Origin: CAIYUC01 sp963682005
GTDB lineage: Bacteria; Bacteroidota; Bacteroidia; Bacteroidales; FEN-979
DNA: 64,000 nt
Direction: 5' to 3'
NCBI GenBank assembly: GCA_963682005.1
Contig: OY820914.1
Span: 1,984,001-2,048,000, forward strand
Shown: positions 54,594 through 63,064 of the stretch, one piece after another
Layout: each line of letters starts with the position of its first letter
Position numbering within the stretch: the stretch's first letter is position 1
Notes under the pieces: model-generated
Databases searched by the model: none
What the model was told of the DNA's origin: nothing
What the model saw: the letters and a program-made list of their open reading frames with translations, nothing else
Made by a program: the position numbers and the translations under genes

Positions 54594-54601
54594 CAAAAAT
54601 A
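54594..54601 (-). promoter_or_regulatory. Promoter -7 box (TATTTTTG)
   Basis: The minus strand reads TATTTTTG, placing transcription start near 54588 and giving a leader of about 25 bases to the ATG at 54563. No -33 TTG occurs at the normal spacing. This box decides against the upstream in-frame start at 54656. Confidence 0.5.
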
Positions 54602-54805
54602 TATTCACGGAACAGCAGGAAATAAAATATTCAATCAACCGCCCGAAGGATCGCACAAAAGGATGGAAATGTTATTCAACCGGGATGGGCCGGGAAAAAA
54701 CCGGATTTTTCACTGTTGGTATTGAGGAACCGGTCGTTCATGCCGGGAAATGGTGATTCTGTTGAAAATCCATGCAGCCTGCCCGATTCCCGGATTGCGG
54801 GTTGT

Positions 54806-54813
54806 TATCTTTG
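54806..54813 (+). promoter_or_regulatory. Promoter -7 box (TATCTTTG) of the LytS/LytTR operon
   Basis: An exact TAnnTTTG match ends 36 bases before the ATG at 54850. A good -33 element is not evident. Confidence 0.45.
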
Positions 54814-54849
54814 CATGCTTAAAGCGGAGTACTAACATTCAAGAACTGG

Positions 54850-55905
54850 ATGAAGCAATTTTCTGGACATAAAAGGATACTACTGCGGATTTTATTGCAT
54901 GCCCTTTACTGGATCCTGAATGTATTATTCTTTACGGTTTATTTCACGGCCCGCGACAACTTCAGCGGTTTCCCTGAGATGTTCCTCGGAAACCTGGTTT
55001 ACCTTCCGGGAGGTATGTTGTTTGCTTACTTCAGCCTTTATTACCTGCTTCCGAAATTCTTTTTTTCAAAGAGGATTGCGCTCTATATTGTGCTTCAGAC
55101 GGCCGTTTTGCTCCTTTACCCCGTATGGTCGGGGATGCTGACCTACTATGTGACAAATCCCTTCATCTGGCATACGGAAACCCATTTTAACCTTTCCAAC
55201 CATCTTTTGACGATCATTATCCTGGTGACCGGGATGGTTCCGATAGCTTCGGTAAAAATTGCACAACGGTTCATCAGCGACAATTCTGCAAAGGAGAATC
55301 TTGAGAAAGCCAGGATCGAGGCTGAACTGAAATTAAAGGAAGCGGAACTGAAACTCCTGAAATCGCAGATCCAGCCCCATTTTTTGTTCAACACCCTGAA
55401 CAACCTCTATTCACTGGCCATCGAAAAATCGGAACGTACACCCGGGGTGATCATAACGATCTCCGATCTCCTCAGTTATATCATTTATGATTGTACGGCT
55501 GAAAAAGTCGCGTTGGAAAAAGAAATTCACTTTATTTCGAACTACATTGAACTTGAACGGCTGAGGTATGACGAGAATCTGAGGCTTGAACTGAATGTAA
55601 GAGGCGATTTTTCCGGCAAATTCATTGCCCCGATGATCCTTCATGCATTTATTGAGAATTCGTTCAAGCACGGAGCGAGCAACGATCCCGGAAACCCATG
55701 GATTTCAATCGGAATTTCAGTCATTGGCGATGAACTGGAACTGAACCTTACCAATAGCAAGACGACAATGGCAAAAAAGGAAAAGCAGGGAATCGGTATT
55801 GCCAATGCGAGGAAAAGGCTTGAGCTGATCTATCCGGGACGTTACCAGCTTGAGATGGACGACAGCGAAAAAATATTTGCACTGAATCTGGATATTATTC
55901 TTTAG
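54850..55905 (+). CDS. LytS/YehU-type sensor histidine kinase
   Basis: 351 residues. Four membrane helices (about 12-32, 46-67, 76-98, 118-138) are followed by a short coiled coil (145-170) and a His_kinase (PF06580) domain with phosphoacceptor His177 in SQIQPHFLFNTLNNLYSL. The degenerate GHKL domain has HAFIENSFKHGA and GIGIANARKRLELIYPG. The next gene, 3 bases on, encodes a LytTR regulator, the standard partner of this kinase class. The signal is unknown. Confidence 0.92.
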   Translation: MKQFSGHKRILLRILLHALYWILNVLFFTVYFTARDNFSGFPEMFLGNLVYLPGGMLFAYFSLYYLLPKFFFSKRIALYIVLQTAVLLLYPVWSGMLTYYVTNPFIWHTETHFNLSNHLLTIIILVTGMVPIASVKIAQRFISDNSAKENLEKARIEAELKLKEAELKLLKSQIQPHFLFNTLNNLYSLAIEKSERTPGVIITISDLLSYIIYDCTAEKVALEKEIHFISNYIELERLRYDENLRLELNVRGDFSGKFIAPMILHAFIENSFKHGASNDPGNPWISIGISVIGDELELNLTNSKTTMAKKEKQGIGIANARKRLELIYPGRYQLEMDDSEKIFALNLDIIL

Positions 55906-55908
55906 GAT

Positions 55909-56634
55909 ATGGATAATGCAGGAAGGAAAACCAGGTGTCTGGTTGTTGATGACGAACCGCTCGCCATTAAGCTGATCACGAACCATATTCAGCAGGTTGA
56001 AGCGCTGGAGATTGTAGCATCCTGTAAAAATGCGCTGCAGGCCCTGGAAATTCTCAGGAAAGAACAGGTTGACCTGGTATTCCTCGACATCCGCATGCCA
56101 CAGATCAGTGGTCTTGAGTTTCTCCGTACACTGACGCATCCCCCCAAAGTCATACTTACAACTGCTTACAGGGAATATGCGCTGGACGGGTTTGAGCTGG
56201 ATGTGATCGATTACCTGCTTAAACCGATTTCCTTTGAAAGGTTTCTCAAATCGGTGAATAAGTACTATGAAAGAATAGAGACGAATGCCCCACACTCATT
56301 GAAAGGTACGACTTTCAGTGAAGGCGCGCATATCCTGGTCCGGGATAATAAAACAAATTTCAGGGTCCTTCTGAACGATATTCTGTTTATTGAGGCATTC
56401 GGAGAGTATATGAAGATTCATACGTTCGAAAAGGTTCATCTCTCAAGGGAATCCATGCATGATCTTGAATCAAGGCTTCCACCCGGCGATTTCATCCGTG
56501 TTCATAAATCCTATATTGTTCCCTTCAGGAAAATAACAGCGTATTCAACATTGTCGGTATTTATAGGGAAACAGGAGATCCCGATCGGACGAAGTTATAA
56601 AAATGCTGTTTCAGAAATGTTAAAGGGGATCTGA
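55909..56634 (+). CDS. LytTR-family response regulator
   Basis: 241 residues. The receiver domain has acidic pair D14-D15, phosphoacceptor Asp60 (LVFLDIRMP) and Lys in YLLKPISFERFL. The LytTR DNA-binding domain (about 140-238) has the characteristic DILFIEAFGEYMKIHT, FIRVHKSYIVP and IPIGRSYKNAV. It is the partner of the LytS-type kinase and the second gene of the operon. Targets are unknown. Confidence 0.94.
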   Translation: MDNAGRKTRCLVVDDEPLAIKLITNHIQQVEALEIVASCKNALQALEILRKEQVDLVFLDIRMPQISGLEFLRTLTHPPKVILTTAYREYALDGFELDVIDYLLKPISFERFLKSVNKYYERIETNAPHSLKGTTFSEGAHILVRDNKTNFRVLLNDILFIEAFGEYMKIHTFEKVHLSRESMHDLESRLPPGDFIRVHKSYIVPFRKITAYSTLSVFIGKQEIPIGRSYKNAVSEMLKGI

Positions 56635-56670
56635 TATTTTCTGACCTCTCCCTCTGGGGGGTGTCTAAAA

Positions 56671-56769
56671 AGCCTTTGTGCGCCTTTGCGACCCTTTGTG
56701 CACTTTGCGGTTATTTTTAAAGAATTGAACCACAAAGGACTCAAAGTACACACGAAGTAACACAAAGGA
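56671..56769. repeat. A/G-rich intergenic inverted repeat (copy 3)
   Basis: The left half (56671-56712: GCCTTTGTGCGCCTTTGCG, CCTTTGTGCACTTTGCGGTT) is mirrored by the right half (56728-56769: AACCACAAAGGACTCAAAGTACACACGAAGTAACACAAAGG). It lies between the convergent LytTR and hydrolase genes and would make a very long imperfect hairpin in either transcript. A GC-rich palindromic tail follows at 56800-56855. Confidence 0.65.
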
Positions 56770-56860
56770 AATCTTATTGTACCTTCATACTTATTAGATA
56801 CCCCCGTAACGGGGTAGGGTAATTTGGGTCAATCCCCTGCAGCGGGAAAGGGGAAAAGGC

Positions 56861-57823
56861 TTATTTATTATTCCTTTGAAGAAAATCAGCCAGGTAGGCA
56901 TTAAAAACCGGTGCATGTGATTCCATCGGCATGTGTTTGGCGGCGGGGATGATCTTTAGATCGATGGAGGGAACTTTCTTCTTCAGCTTTTTCCCGTGTC
57001 TCAGGGAAATCGTACCGTCATCCTCTCCCCAGACCACCATGACAGGCATTTCGCTCAGACCTGAGGCGTTGAGTTTGCAAATCTCATTGGCATTGGAAAA
57101 GATGCTGATGACCGATTCGGCCGTTCCTTCGATCCGGAGCGGTCTGATGTATCCTTGAATCACGGATGAATCCGGAAGATACCCGTAAGCCTTCTTCAGC
57201 AGCCTTGTCAGCACGGATTGACTCAAAACGTAATGTTCTGCATAATACACATATAGTTTGTTTACATCTTTCCATTTTGATGTTGTAACGAATGCACCCT
57301 TCAGATTCTCATTTTTCAGGAAGACCATGCCATCGACGATCGTGAGCGACCTGGTTCTGTGCGGCTGCATCAGGGCCATGGCTTCAGCGGTTCCGCCGCC
57401 CATGGAGTGTCCCACAATATTCCAGCGTGTCGTATCACGTGCGTCTATTTGTGTCAGCAGATCCCATAAGAGCCTTGCCCGGTTGCTCTGCGACTGGTTG
57501 ATCTTCTCATTGCGCTCACTGTAACCAAATCCGGGTAGATCGACCGCTACAACCTTATATCCTAAAGCCACCAGCGTGTCCCAGTTCATCCTCCAGCAAA
57601 AAGTGGATCCGCAGAATCCGTGAATAAACAAGACTTTCCCCTTCGGATTGGGGAGGTTTTCGTTCCAGGTCCGGAAATGGAACTTCACCGAATCAACGAT
57701 CAGAAATGAGCTGTTCTCATAAGGATTCTCATTCTGGCCGGCCATGGCACTTTGTGTGCAGTCAAGCAGAGATCCAAAAGCAATGACAAGAAAGGTGAAC
57801 ACCCTTAAAACAAATTTCTGCAT
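56861..57823 (-). CDS. Exported alpha/beta hydrolase
   Basis: 320 residues from the ATG at 57823, which begins a clean signal peptide (MQKFVLRVFTFLVIAFGSLL); an in-frame start 36 bases upstream is less fitting. Oxyanion-hole HG is in VLFIHGFCGSTFCWR, the nucleophile elbow is VGHSMGGGTAE, the Asp is likely in VVWGEDDGTI and the His in IPAAKHMPMESHAP. It belongs to the general lipase/esterase/haloalkane-dehalogenase-like fold. The substrate cannot be assigned. Confidence 0.88.
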   Translation of the reverse strand: MQKFVLRVFTFLVIAFGSLLDCTQSAMAGQNENPYENSSFLIVDSVKFHFRTWNENLPNPKGKVLFIHGFCGSTFCWRMNWDTLVALGYKVVAVDLPGFGYSERNEKINQSQSNRARLLWDLLTQIDARDTTRWNIVGHSMGGGTAEAMALMQPHRTRSLTIVDGMVFLKNENLKGAFVTTSKWKDVNKLYVYYAEHYVLSQSVLTRLLKKAYGYLPDSSVIQGYIRPLRIEGTAESVISIFSNANEICKLNASGLSEMPVMVVWGEDDGTISLRHGKKLKKKVPSIDLKIIPAAKHMPMESHAPVFNAYLADFLQRNNK

Positions 57824-57972
57824 ATTGTATATCTTTGTATAATGAAATATCCTTTGCAACGAATTCCCATCATTTCGGGAAAGACCATTTTCAGGTATTT
57901 CATATGAATGTCTGCTCGAATTAAATTTTAAATGTCAGGCTGGTTTTCTATTCACGAGGAGGGGGATAACAT

Positions 57973-58147
57973 TTGAAATCAGAATCAAAAACCAGGGTCA
58001 AAAGTACGATATTTTTTCAGGGATACAACGATCGGCGGACTTATCCCGGGTTTCGGATTTCACTGGGCCGGGATCCCATGCTACTTTATAGGGACGATAC
58101 TGGCTGCTGCCATCGAAACAATGATCATCGAGCGATTTATGTCTTAA
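57973..58147 (+). pseudogene. Frameshifted small membrane-protein ORF
   Basis: A strong GGAGG-like ribosome site (about 57957-57964) precedes TTG at 57973, which opens a frame MKSESKTRVKSTIFF. At a T6 run (58012-58017) the frame would have to shift to continue as ..RDTTIGGLIPGFGFHW and AGIPCYFIGTILAAAIETMI, ending ERFMS at TAA 58147. The second part is a convincing hydrophobic membrane segment that neither intact frame joins to a start. The break could be a real frameshift or a homopolymer sequencing error. It lies in an otherwise gene-free 345-base space. Confidence 0.35.
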
Positions 58148-58168
58148 CGAAAACCAAAACGATTTGAT

Positions 58169-58813
58169 ATGGCCGAAAAAATGAAATTTGCACGCAATTA
58201 CAATGATTTGAGCAACGATACCGGCTTCCAGTTTGAATTTTCCTGTGACAGGTGCGGAACGACTTACAGGTCATCCTTCAATGAATCGCTGACGGGACGG
58301 GCCTCTGAACTGCTTGGTGCGGCCGGCAGCCTTTTTGGAGGTATTTTTGGATCCATCTCCTCGGTTGGCAACAGGGTCAAGGATGCTTCATGGAAGAATG
58401 CCCATGACAAGGCTTTCCGGGAAGCCATCTCCGAATGCTCGCCGATGTTCCTCCAGTGTCCGCACTGTCATACTTGGGTTTGCAAGGACGAATGCTGGAA
58501 TACCCGTAAAGGGCTTTGCAAGGAGTGTGCCCCCGACCTCGGGGTTGAGATGGCGGCAGCACAGTCCGAAAGAGCGGTGGAGGAGATCCATGCACATGCG
58601 GCGATGGCAGAAGAGGACAAGCACCTCGCAACAGCCGACTGGCGCCAGAACATCGTTGCCAAATGCCCGGAATGCGGAACTCCCATGCAGACGAACTCGA
58701 AATTCTGCCCCGAGTGCGGCGCCCTGGTCAAGCCGGATGCCAAATGTAAAACCTGTGGCTCCAAACTGCTGCCAAAGGCAAAATTCTGTCCCGAATGTGG
58801 TGAGAAAGTCTGA
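58169..58813 (+). CDS. Zinc-ribbon protein with Gly-rich helical insert
   Basis: 214 residues. CDRCG (26-30) opens an N-terminal half-ribbon. A Gly/Ala/Ser-rich amphipathic segment follows (GRASELLGAAGSLFGGIFGS). The next Cys groups are CPHCHTWVCKDECW and CKEC. Two C-terminal double-zinc ribbons (CPECG...CPECG and CKTCG...CPECG) end the protein. Zinc-ribbon arrays like this bind nucleic acid or protein; no enzymatic part is present. It lies 48 bases before the S41 protease gene in the same direction. Confidence 0.8.
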   Translation: MAEKMKFARNYNDLSNDTGFQFEFSCDRCGTTYRSSFNESLTGRASELLGAAGSLFGGIFGSISSVGNRVKDASWKNAHDKAFREAISECSPMFLQCPHCHTWVCKDECWNTRKGLCKECAPDLGVEMAAAQSERAVEEIHAHAAMAEEDKHLATADWRQNIVAKCPECGTPMQTNSKFCPECGALVKPDAKCKTCGSKLLPKAKFCPECGEKV

Positions 58814-58861
58814 TCGGATACTATTTATAGCAATCCGTCGTTACTGTAAAAACTATTTTGA

Positions 58862-60469
58862 ATGAATAAAAATAAGCTCTCTGTCTACCTTCCGTTAATT
58901 CTGGCCGGTGTTCTGCTCTTAGGGATCATTCTTGGCATCCAGCTTGGACATGTAGATAATGGTTTTTCGCTCTTTAAGCTGAAAAAAAGCGAGAATAAGC
59001 TGAATGAGGTGATCAATTACGTCAACCAGAATTATGTGGATTCTGTTTCTAAGCCTGAGCTTGTCGATAAATCGATCAAAGGGTTGCTCAATAGCCTCGA
59101 CCCGCATTCCACTTTCATTTCAGCGAGTGAATTCCACGACGCCAACGACCCGTTGCTCGGGAGCTTTGAAGGGATCGGGGTGCAATTCCGTCTCGAGAAC
59201 GACTCAATAACCGTGGTACTGCCCGTTGCCGGCGGACCGTCGGAAAAGCTCGGAATCCGTGCAGGCGACCGGATCGTGACCATCGACGGGAAAAAGGTTG
59301 CAGGAGTTAAGATATCTGATAAGGATGTAATGCGTAAGCTTAAGGGGAAAAAGGGGACAAAGGTTGAGGTTGGCATTTTCCGAAGAGGAGTACACGGACT
59401 GATCAAATACACGGTGATCCGGGATTTGATACCTACTTACAGCCTCGATGTTTCATACATGGTGAAACCGGGGATCGGGTTTATCCGGCTGAATAATTTT
59501 TCAGCCACCACCCACGATGAGGTGCACGATGCCCTTCAGAAACTAAATGCCCGGGGTATGAAGAAGCTGATCCTTGATCTTACCGGGAATGGCGGAGGGT
59601 ATCTCCAGGCTGCCATTGATGTGGCTGATGAATTCCTGCCCGCCGGCAAGCTGATCGTCTATACACAGGGTGTCAACCATCCGAAGGAAGTGGCCAATGC
59701 CACGGGGAACGGGTTGTTCGAGATGGGGGAACTGGTGGTGATGATCGATGAATTCTCCGCTTCGGCCAGCGAGATCGTTGCCGGCGCGATCCAGGATAAC
59801 GACCGCGGAGAGATCATCGGGCGGAGATCATTCGGAAAAGGCCTGGTCCAGGAACAGATGAATTTCAAAGACGGTTCTGCCATCCGGCTGACTGTGGCCA
59901 AGTACTACACCCCAACGGGCCGCTGCATCCAGCGTCCTTACAAGAATGGCACTGAGGATTACTACAATCAGTATTACCACCGGATCCTTGATACGCAGGA
60001 AGGAAATCCCGATAGCATCCATTTTCCCGATTCGCTGAAATTCAAGACCCCGAAAGGGAAGATCGTATATGGCGGCGGAGGCATTCAGCCGGATATCTGG
60101 GTGCCTGTTGAAAAGGATCCCCGGCTGAAGTTTTATAACATGGTGGCAAACAAAGGGACCATCAACCAGTTTGCATTTGAATTTACCGACCGGAACAGGC
60201 AGAAGCTGAACCGGTTCAAGACCTATGAACAGTTTGATAAAGGATTTAACCTGACGGGAGAGGATTATGCTGAGTTCCTGAAATATGCGGAAAAGAACGG
60301 GATCAAGCGTGAAGCCGGGGATCAGTCTGTTTCCGATGCACGGATCAAAATCATGCTGAAGGCATTTATCGGGCGGAACATCCTCGATAATATTGCCTTT
60401 TACCCCTACCTGAATAGCATCGATCCCACTTTTATCCGGTCGATGGAGTATCTTGAGAAAGGGAAATAA
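58862..60469 (+). CDS. S41 family C-terminal processing peptidase
   Basis: 535 residues. An N-terminal signal anchor (about 7-29) directs the rest to the periplasm. An N-terminal helical domain (to about 95) contains LLNSLDPHSTFISASEF; the PDZ domain is about 100-190 (GGPSEKLGIRAGDRIVTIDGKKV). The S41 core has nucleophile Ser301 (DEFSASASEI) and general base Lys326 (RSFGKGLVQ), 25 residues apart as in Prc/CtpA. C-terminal residues 420-535 form an added helical domain common in Bacteroidota CtpA proteins. It trims or degrades periplasmic proteins from their C-termini. Confidence 0.94.
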   Translation: MNKNKLSVYLPLILAGVLLLGIILGIQLGHVDNGFSLFKLKKSENKLNEVINYVNQNYVDSVSKPELVDKSIKGLLNSLDPHSTFISASEFHDANDPLLGSFEGIGVQFRLENDSITVVLPVAGGPSEKLGIRAGDRIVTIDGKKVAGVKISDKDVMRKLKGKKGTKVEVGIFRRGVHGLIKYTVIRDLIPTYSLDVSYMVKPGIGFIRLNNFSATTHDEVHDALQKLNARGMKKLILDLTGNGGGYLQAAIDVADEFLPAGKLIVYTQGVNHPKEVANATGNGLFEMGELVVMIDEFSASASEIVAGAIQDNDRGEIIGRRSFGKGLVQEQMNFKDGSAIRLTVAKYYTPTGRCIQRPYKNGTEDYYNQYYHRILDTQEGNPDSIHFPDSLKFKTPKGKIVYGGGGIQPDIWVPVEKDPRLKFYNMVANKGTINQFAFEFTDRNRQKLNRFKTYEQFDKGFNLTGEDYAEFLKYAEKNGIKREAGDQSVSDARIKIMLKAFIGRNILDNIAFYPYLNSIDPTFIRSMEYLEKGK

Positions 60470-60520
60470 CAAAGACGCGATAAACAAGAGACAGGTCGAA
60501 ATGAAATCTAAAAATATCTT

Positions 60521-60619
60521 TCTTTCACGAAGGGCACGAAGAAGTCACGAAGAAACACGAAGACAGTATTAATTATTCTTCGTGAATCTTCATTTTTCTT
60601 CGTGGAACTTCGTGCAACA
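60521..60619. repeat. A/G-rich intergenic inverted repeat (copy 4)
   Basis: TTTCACGAAGGGCACGAAGAAGTCACGAAG (left) is mirrored by CTTCGTGAATCTTCATTTTTCTTCGTGGAACTTCGTGCAA (right). The core word CACGAAG is repeated four times on the left, and its complement CTTCGTG three times on the right. It lies between the S41 and superoxide dismutase genes. Confidence 0.7.
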
Positions 60620-60700
60620 GGTTTTTTTAAGCTGTTTTGTTGAGTGATATAATTTTTTATTGAGTGTTAACAGAGTATGAACCATTAAAAATTGAAAGCT

Positions 60701-61276
<576 letters not shown>

Positions 61277-61291
61277 TAGTCACGGTCCGTC

Positions 61292-61311
61292 ATTCCCGCG
61301 TAAGCGGGAAT
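61292..61311. repeat. REP-type hairpin upstream of the RAYT gene
   Basis: ATTCCCGC-GTAA-GCGGGAAT is a perfect 8-bp-arm hairpin, part of the widespread CATTCCCGCG..AAGCGGGAATCC repeat type. It ends 4 bases before the ATG of the Y1-transposase gene; RAYT genes are normally flanked by the REPs they recognise. Confidence 0.75.
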
Positions 61312-61315
61312 CCCC

Positions 61316-62056
61316 ATGCCCTCGCATAATTCCCGTAACTGTAATTGGGATTACGGCTGGAATGGCATTTATTTTATAACAATTTGCACGGCGAACCGTG
61401 TTCACCATTTCGGCGAAATAATTGATCATGAAATGATCCTTTCCGCAGCAGGCAGGATCATTGAAAAATTCTGGCTGGAAATACCCGGACATTTCCCGTT
61501 TATCAGGTTGGATGAATTTGTCATCATGCCCAATCATTTTCACGCATTGGTGGTGATTGATAAAAATACCGCGGGAAACAACCATCAGGGAACCGATATT
61601 TACGGTATGGACAACGTGGACAACCCTGACAACGTACACAACGTTGATAACGTTGATACCGTTGATACCGTTTATAACGTTTATAACGTTTATAACGTAG
61701 AGACAAGGCATTGCCTTGTCTCTACAAATCCCACAAATCCCACAAATCCTACAAATCCCACAAATCCCACAAATCCTACAAATCCCACAAATCCCACAAA
61801 TCCACCGCCGACCCCGCCGATCGGTTCAAAACGGTTCCGGAATCCCGGGTCCAATAATATTTCATCCGTGATCGGTTCGTTCAAATCGGTTTGTACAAAA
61901 AATATCAGGAGGGAAATGCCGGGGATCAATTTCGCCTGGCAATCACGGTTTCATGACCATATTGTCCGTGATACAAATGAATATACCCGCATTCGGCATT
62001 ACATCATCAATAACCCGAAAAATTGGGAAGGAGATAAATTTAATTCCAAGGGTTGA
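61316..62056 (+). CDS. RAYT/IS200-type Y1 transposase-like protein with in-frame minisatellites
   Basis: 246 residues. The N-terminal NGIYFITICTANR and the HUH motif MPNHFHALVVI identify a Y1 (TnpA_REP) transposase. The C-terminal part (SVIGSFKSVCTKNI, FAWQSRFHDHIVRD, IRHYIINNPKNWE) carries the usual end of the family, with Tyr candidates in the final helix. Between about residues 96 and 163 the protein is expanded by two different 9-nt repeat tracts: an N-V-(D/Y) tract and nine T-N-P units. A 29-base perfect palindrome separates them. No stop interrupts the frame. It probably nicks REP DNA, but the insert lies between the HUH motif and the Tyr helix and may affect activity. Confidence 0.82.
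   Translation: MPSHNSRNCNWDYGWNGIYFITICTANRVHHFGEIIDHEMILSAAGRIIEKFWLEIPGHFPFIRLDEFVIMPNHFHALVVIDKNTAGNNHQGTDIYGMDNVDNPDNVHNVDNVDTVDTVYNVYNVYNVETRHCLVSTNPTNPTNPTNPTNPTNPTNPTNPTNPPPTPPIGSKRFRNPGSNNISSVIGSFKSVCTKNIRREMPGINFAWQSRFHDHIVRDTNEYTRIRHYIINNPKNWEGDKFNSKG
61610..61804. repeat. Two 9-nt minisatellites flanking a perfect 29-base palindrome
   Basis: About 61610-61696 holds roughly nine or ten 9-nt units of the (G/T)ATAACGTT kind. 61697-61725 is GTAGAGACAAGGCA-T-TGCCTTGTCTCTAC, a perfect dyad with 14-bp arms. 61724-61802 holds nine ACAAATCC(C/T) units with a C,C,T order that repeats every 27 bases. All three are multiples of 3 or read through, so they keep the transposase frame open. Confidence 0.85.
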
Positions 62057-62078
62057 TTTTTTTTCACCCTCTTTCAGC

Positions 62079-62411
62079 TCACGACCTTATATTTTGCAAG
62101 GCATCCGGGGCAAACTGGAGAACCGGCCTGATGATCTCGCAGGATTCCAGTGCTGCGCATTCCCCGCAGGTCTGGAAACCTTTCGATGCAGCGCATTTCC
62201 TTATTGCGCATTCGGCCCAGTGGCTGATCTTGACGCCCGGTTCGCGGCATCCCGTGCAGTTGATCATTTCAAGTGTGATATTCGGGGCATTGTACATTAC
62301 ACGCCATTTTTCGGCGGTAGCTTTTCTTAGTTCATCGTCATTGGCCAGCGTGGCGATCCTGGCGTCGCAGGTGGCACAGTTCAATCCGCAGCAGGAGATA
62401 AGGTTTTCCAT
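62079..62411 (-). CDS. DUF3795 Cys-rich protein
   Basis: 110 residues from the ATG at 62411; the frame extends further upstream to 62474 without family similarity. MENLISCCGLNCATCDARIAT matches the DUF3795 opening (C-G-x-x-C-x-x-C). Further Cys groups NCTGCR, CAIRKCAASKG and CGECAALESC complete the family pattern of about ten Cys. The family is thought to bind a metal or iron-sulphur centre; its function is unknown. It is convergent with the RAYT gene (22-base gap). Confidence 0.82.
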   Translation of the reverse strand: MENLISCCGLNCATCDARIATLANDDELRKATAEKWRVMYNAPNITLEMINCTGCREPGVKISHWAECAIRKCAASKGFQTCGECAALESCEIIRPVLQFAPDALQNIRS

Positions 62412-62555
62412 ATATTCAGATTTAACGGGAGATAATTTTTTGATTAGGTTTTTTTTACTCTGAAAGATGAACACATGCTTATCTTTCAGGATGGCGAAGA
62501 TAAATATTTTTCTTTCAAATCATGCATCAACCCGGCCAAATTACTACCCTTCCAT

Positions 62556-62625
62556 ACTACTCCACCGTCACACTCTTCGCAAGGTTCCGCGGCTGATCGA
62601 CATTGCAGTTGCGCATTATGGCGAT
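62556..62625 (-). pseudogene. Detached 3'-end fragment of glmS
   Basis: 70 bases that match 63651-63720 (the true end of glmS) at 67 positions. In the glmS frame it reads [22 protein letters not shown] then stop, against IAVMRNCN... in the intact gene. Two of the three differences are synonymous and one is Val to Ile, so this copy diverged under coding constraint and is not a fresh duplication. It lies 1.1 kb beyond the intact glmS stop, on the far side of the DUF6922/AbiEii cassette. The rest of 62412-62755 shows no gene. Confidence 0.8.
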
Positions 62626-62729
62626 AGTCTCATATTTCATTCTTCATGATCACCTTTTTTAACAAAAAAAAGATCCGGAACTCCGCTGCTTTTTGCACAC
62701 GGTGTTTCAATTATCTCGGGAAATAGCAG

Positions 62730-62746
62730 TATCTTTGATAAGGAGA
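62730..62746 (+). promoter_or_regulatory. Promoter -7 box and Shine-Dalgarno of the AbiEii-type cassette
   Basis: TATCTTTG (62730-62737) is an exact -7 match; AAGGAG (62741-62746) lies 9 bases before the ATG at 62756. The two are so close that transcription would begin at or inside the ribosome site, giving a nearly leaderless mRNA. A weak -33-like TTTC occurs 21 bases upstream. Confidence 0.45.
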
Positions 62747-62755
62747 ATATAAAAA

Positions 62756-63064
62756 ATGAATTCCCGGGATTTCATCAAGTCAAAATTAAAACCCCGATAT
62801 TTTTGGGATGTCAATCCTGAAATCATGAAGGAGGATTCCGCCTTCCGGTTAATCATTGAAAGGGTGTTTACGCGTGGGGATATTCATGAAATGAATGAAA
62901 CATTGAGATTTTACGGAAAAAAAAAGGTAACAGATGTATTAAGCAATCTGAATTACCTGGATCCCAAAACACTTAATTTTATAGCAAAATTTTTTAATAA
63001 ACCCATCATAGAATTCAGATGTTACCAGCGAAAGCAGTCGGGCCCGCAGTTCTGGAACTCATAA
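62756..63064 (+). CDS. DUF6922-like small protein, likely antitoxin partner
   Basis: 102 residues. SRDFIKSKLKPRYFWDVNP, then RLIIERVFTRGDI and LRFYGKKKVTDVLSNLNYLDPKTLNFIAKFF, matches the DUF6922 type of small proteins found directly upstream of AbiEii-type nucleotidyltransferases in Bacteroidota. The 46-base overlap with the next gene (different frame) indicates strict co-expression. The antitoxin role is inferred from position. Confidence 0.75.
   Translation: MNSRDFIKSKLKPRYFWDVNPEIMKEDSAFRLIIERVFTRGDIHEMNETLRFYGKKKVTDVLSNLNYLDPKTLNFIAKFFNKPIIEFRCYQRKQSGPQFWNS

Noticed and set aside
54564..54656. N-terminal extension of the VCBS protein from the ATG at 54656
   Set aside because: It would put a non-signal sequence before a clean signal peptide and start upstream of the TATTTTTG promoter box.
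61280..61711. Minus-strand ORF with VIN/VVH repeats
   Set aside because: The repeats are the complement of the 9-nt minisatellite in the transposase gene, and a 9-nt repeat without stops opens several frames. It also reads through the REP hairpin, giving the well-known SRLRGNDG-type spurious peptide.
61610..61804. Possible CRISPR array
   Set aside because: The repeats are contiguous 9-nt units without spacers, and no cas genes are present.
61690..61929. Minus-strand ORF with repeated VGF units, like a silk or elastin protein
   Set aside because: It is the complement of the T-N-P repeat tract; no start context or signal peptide.
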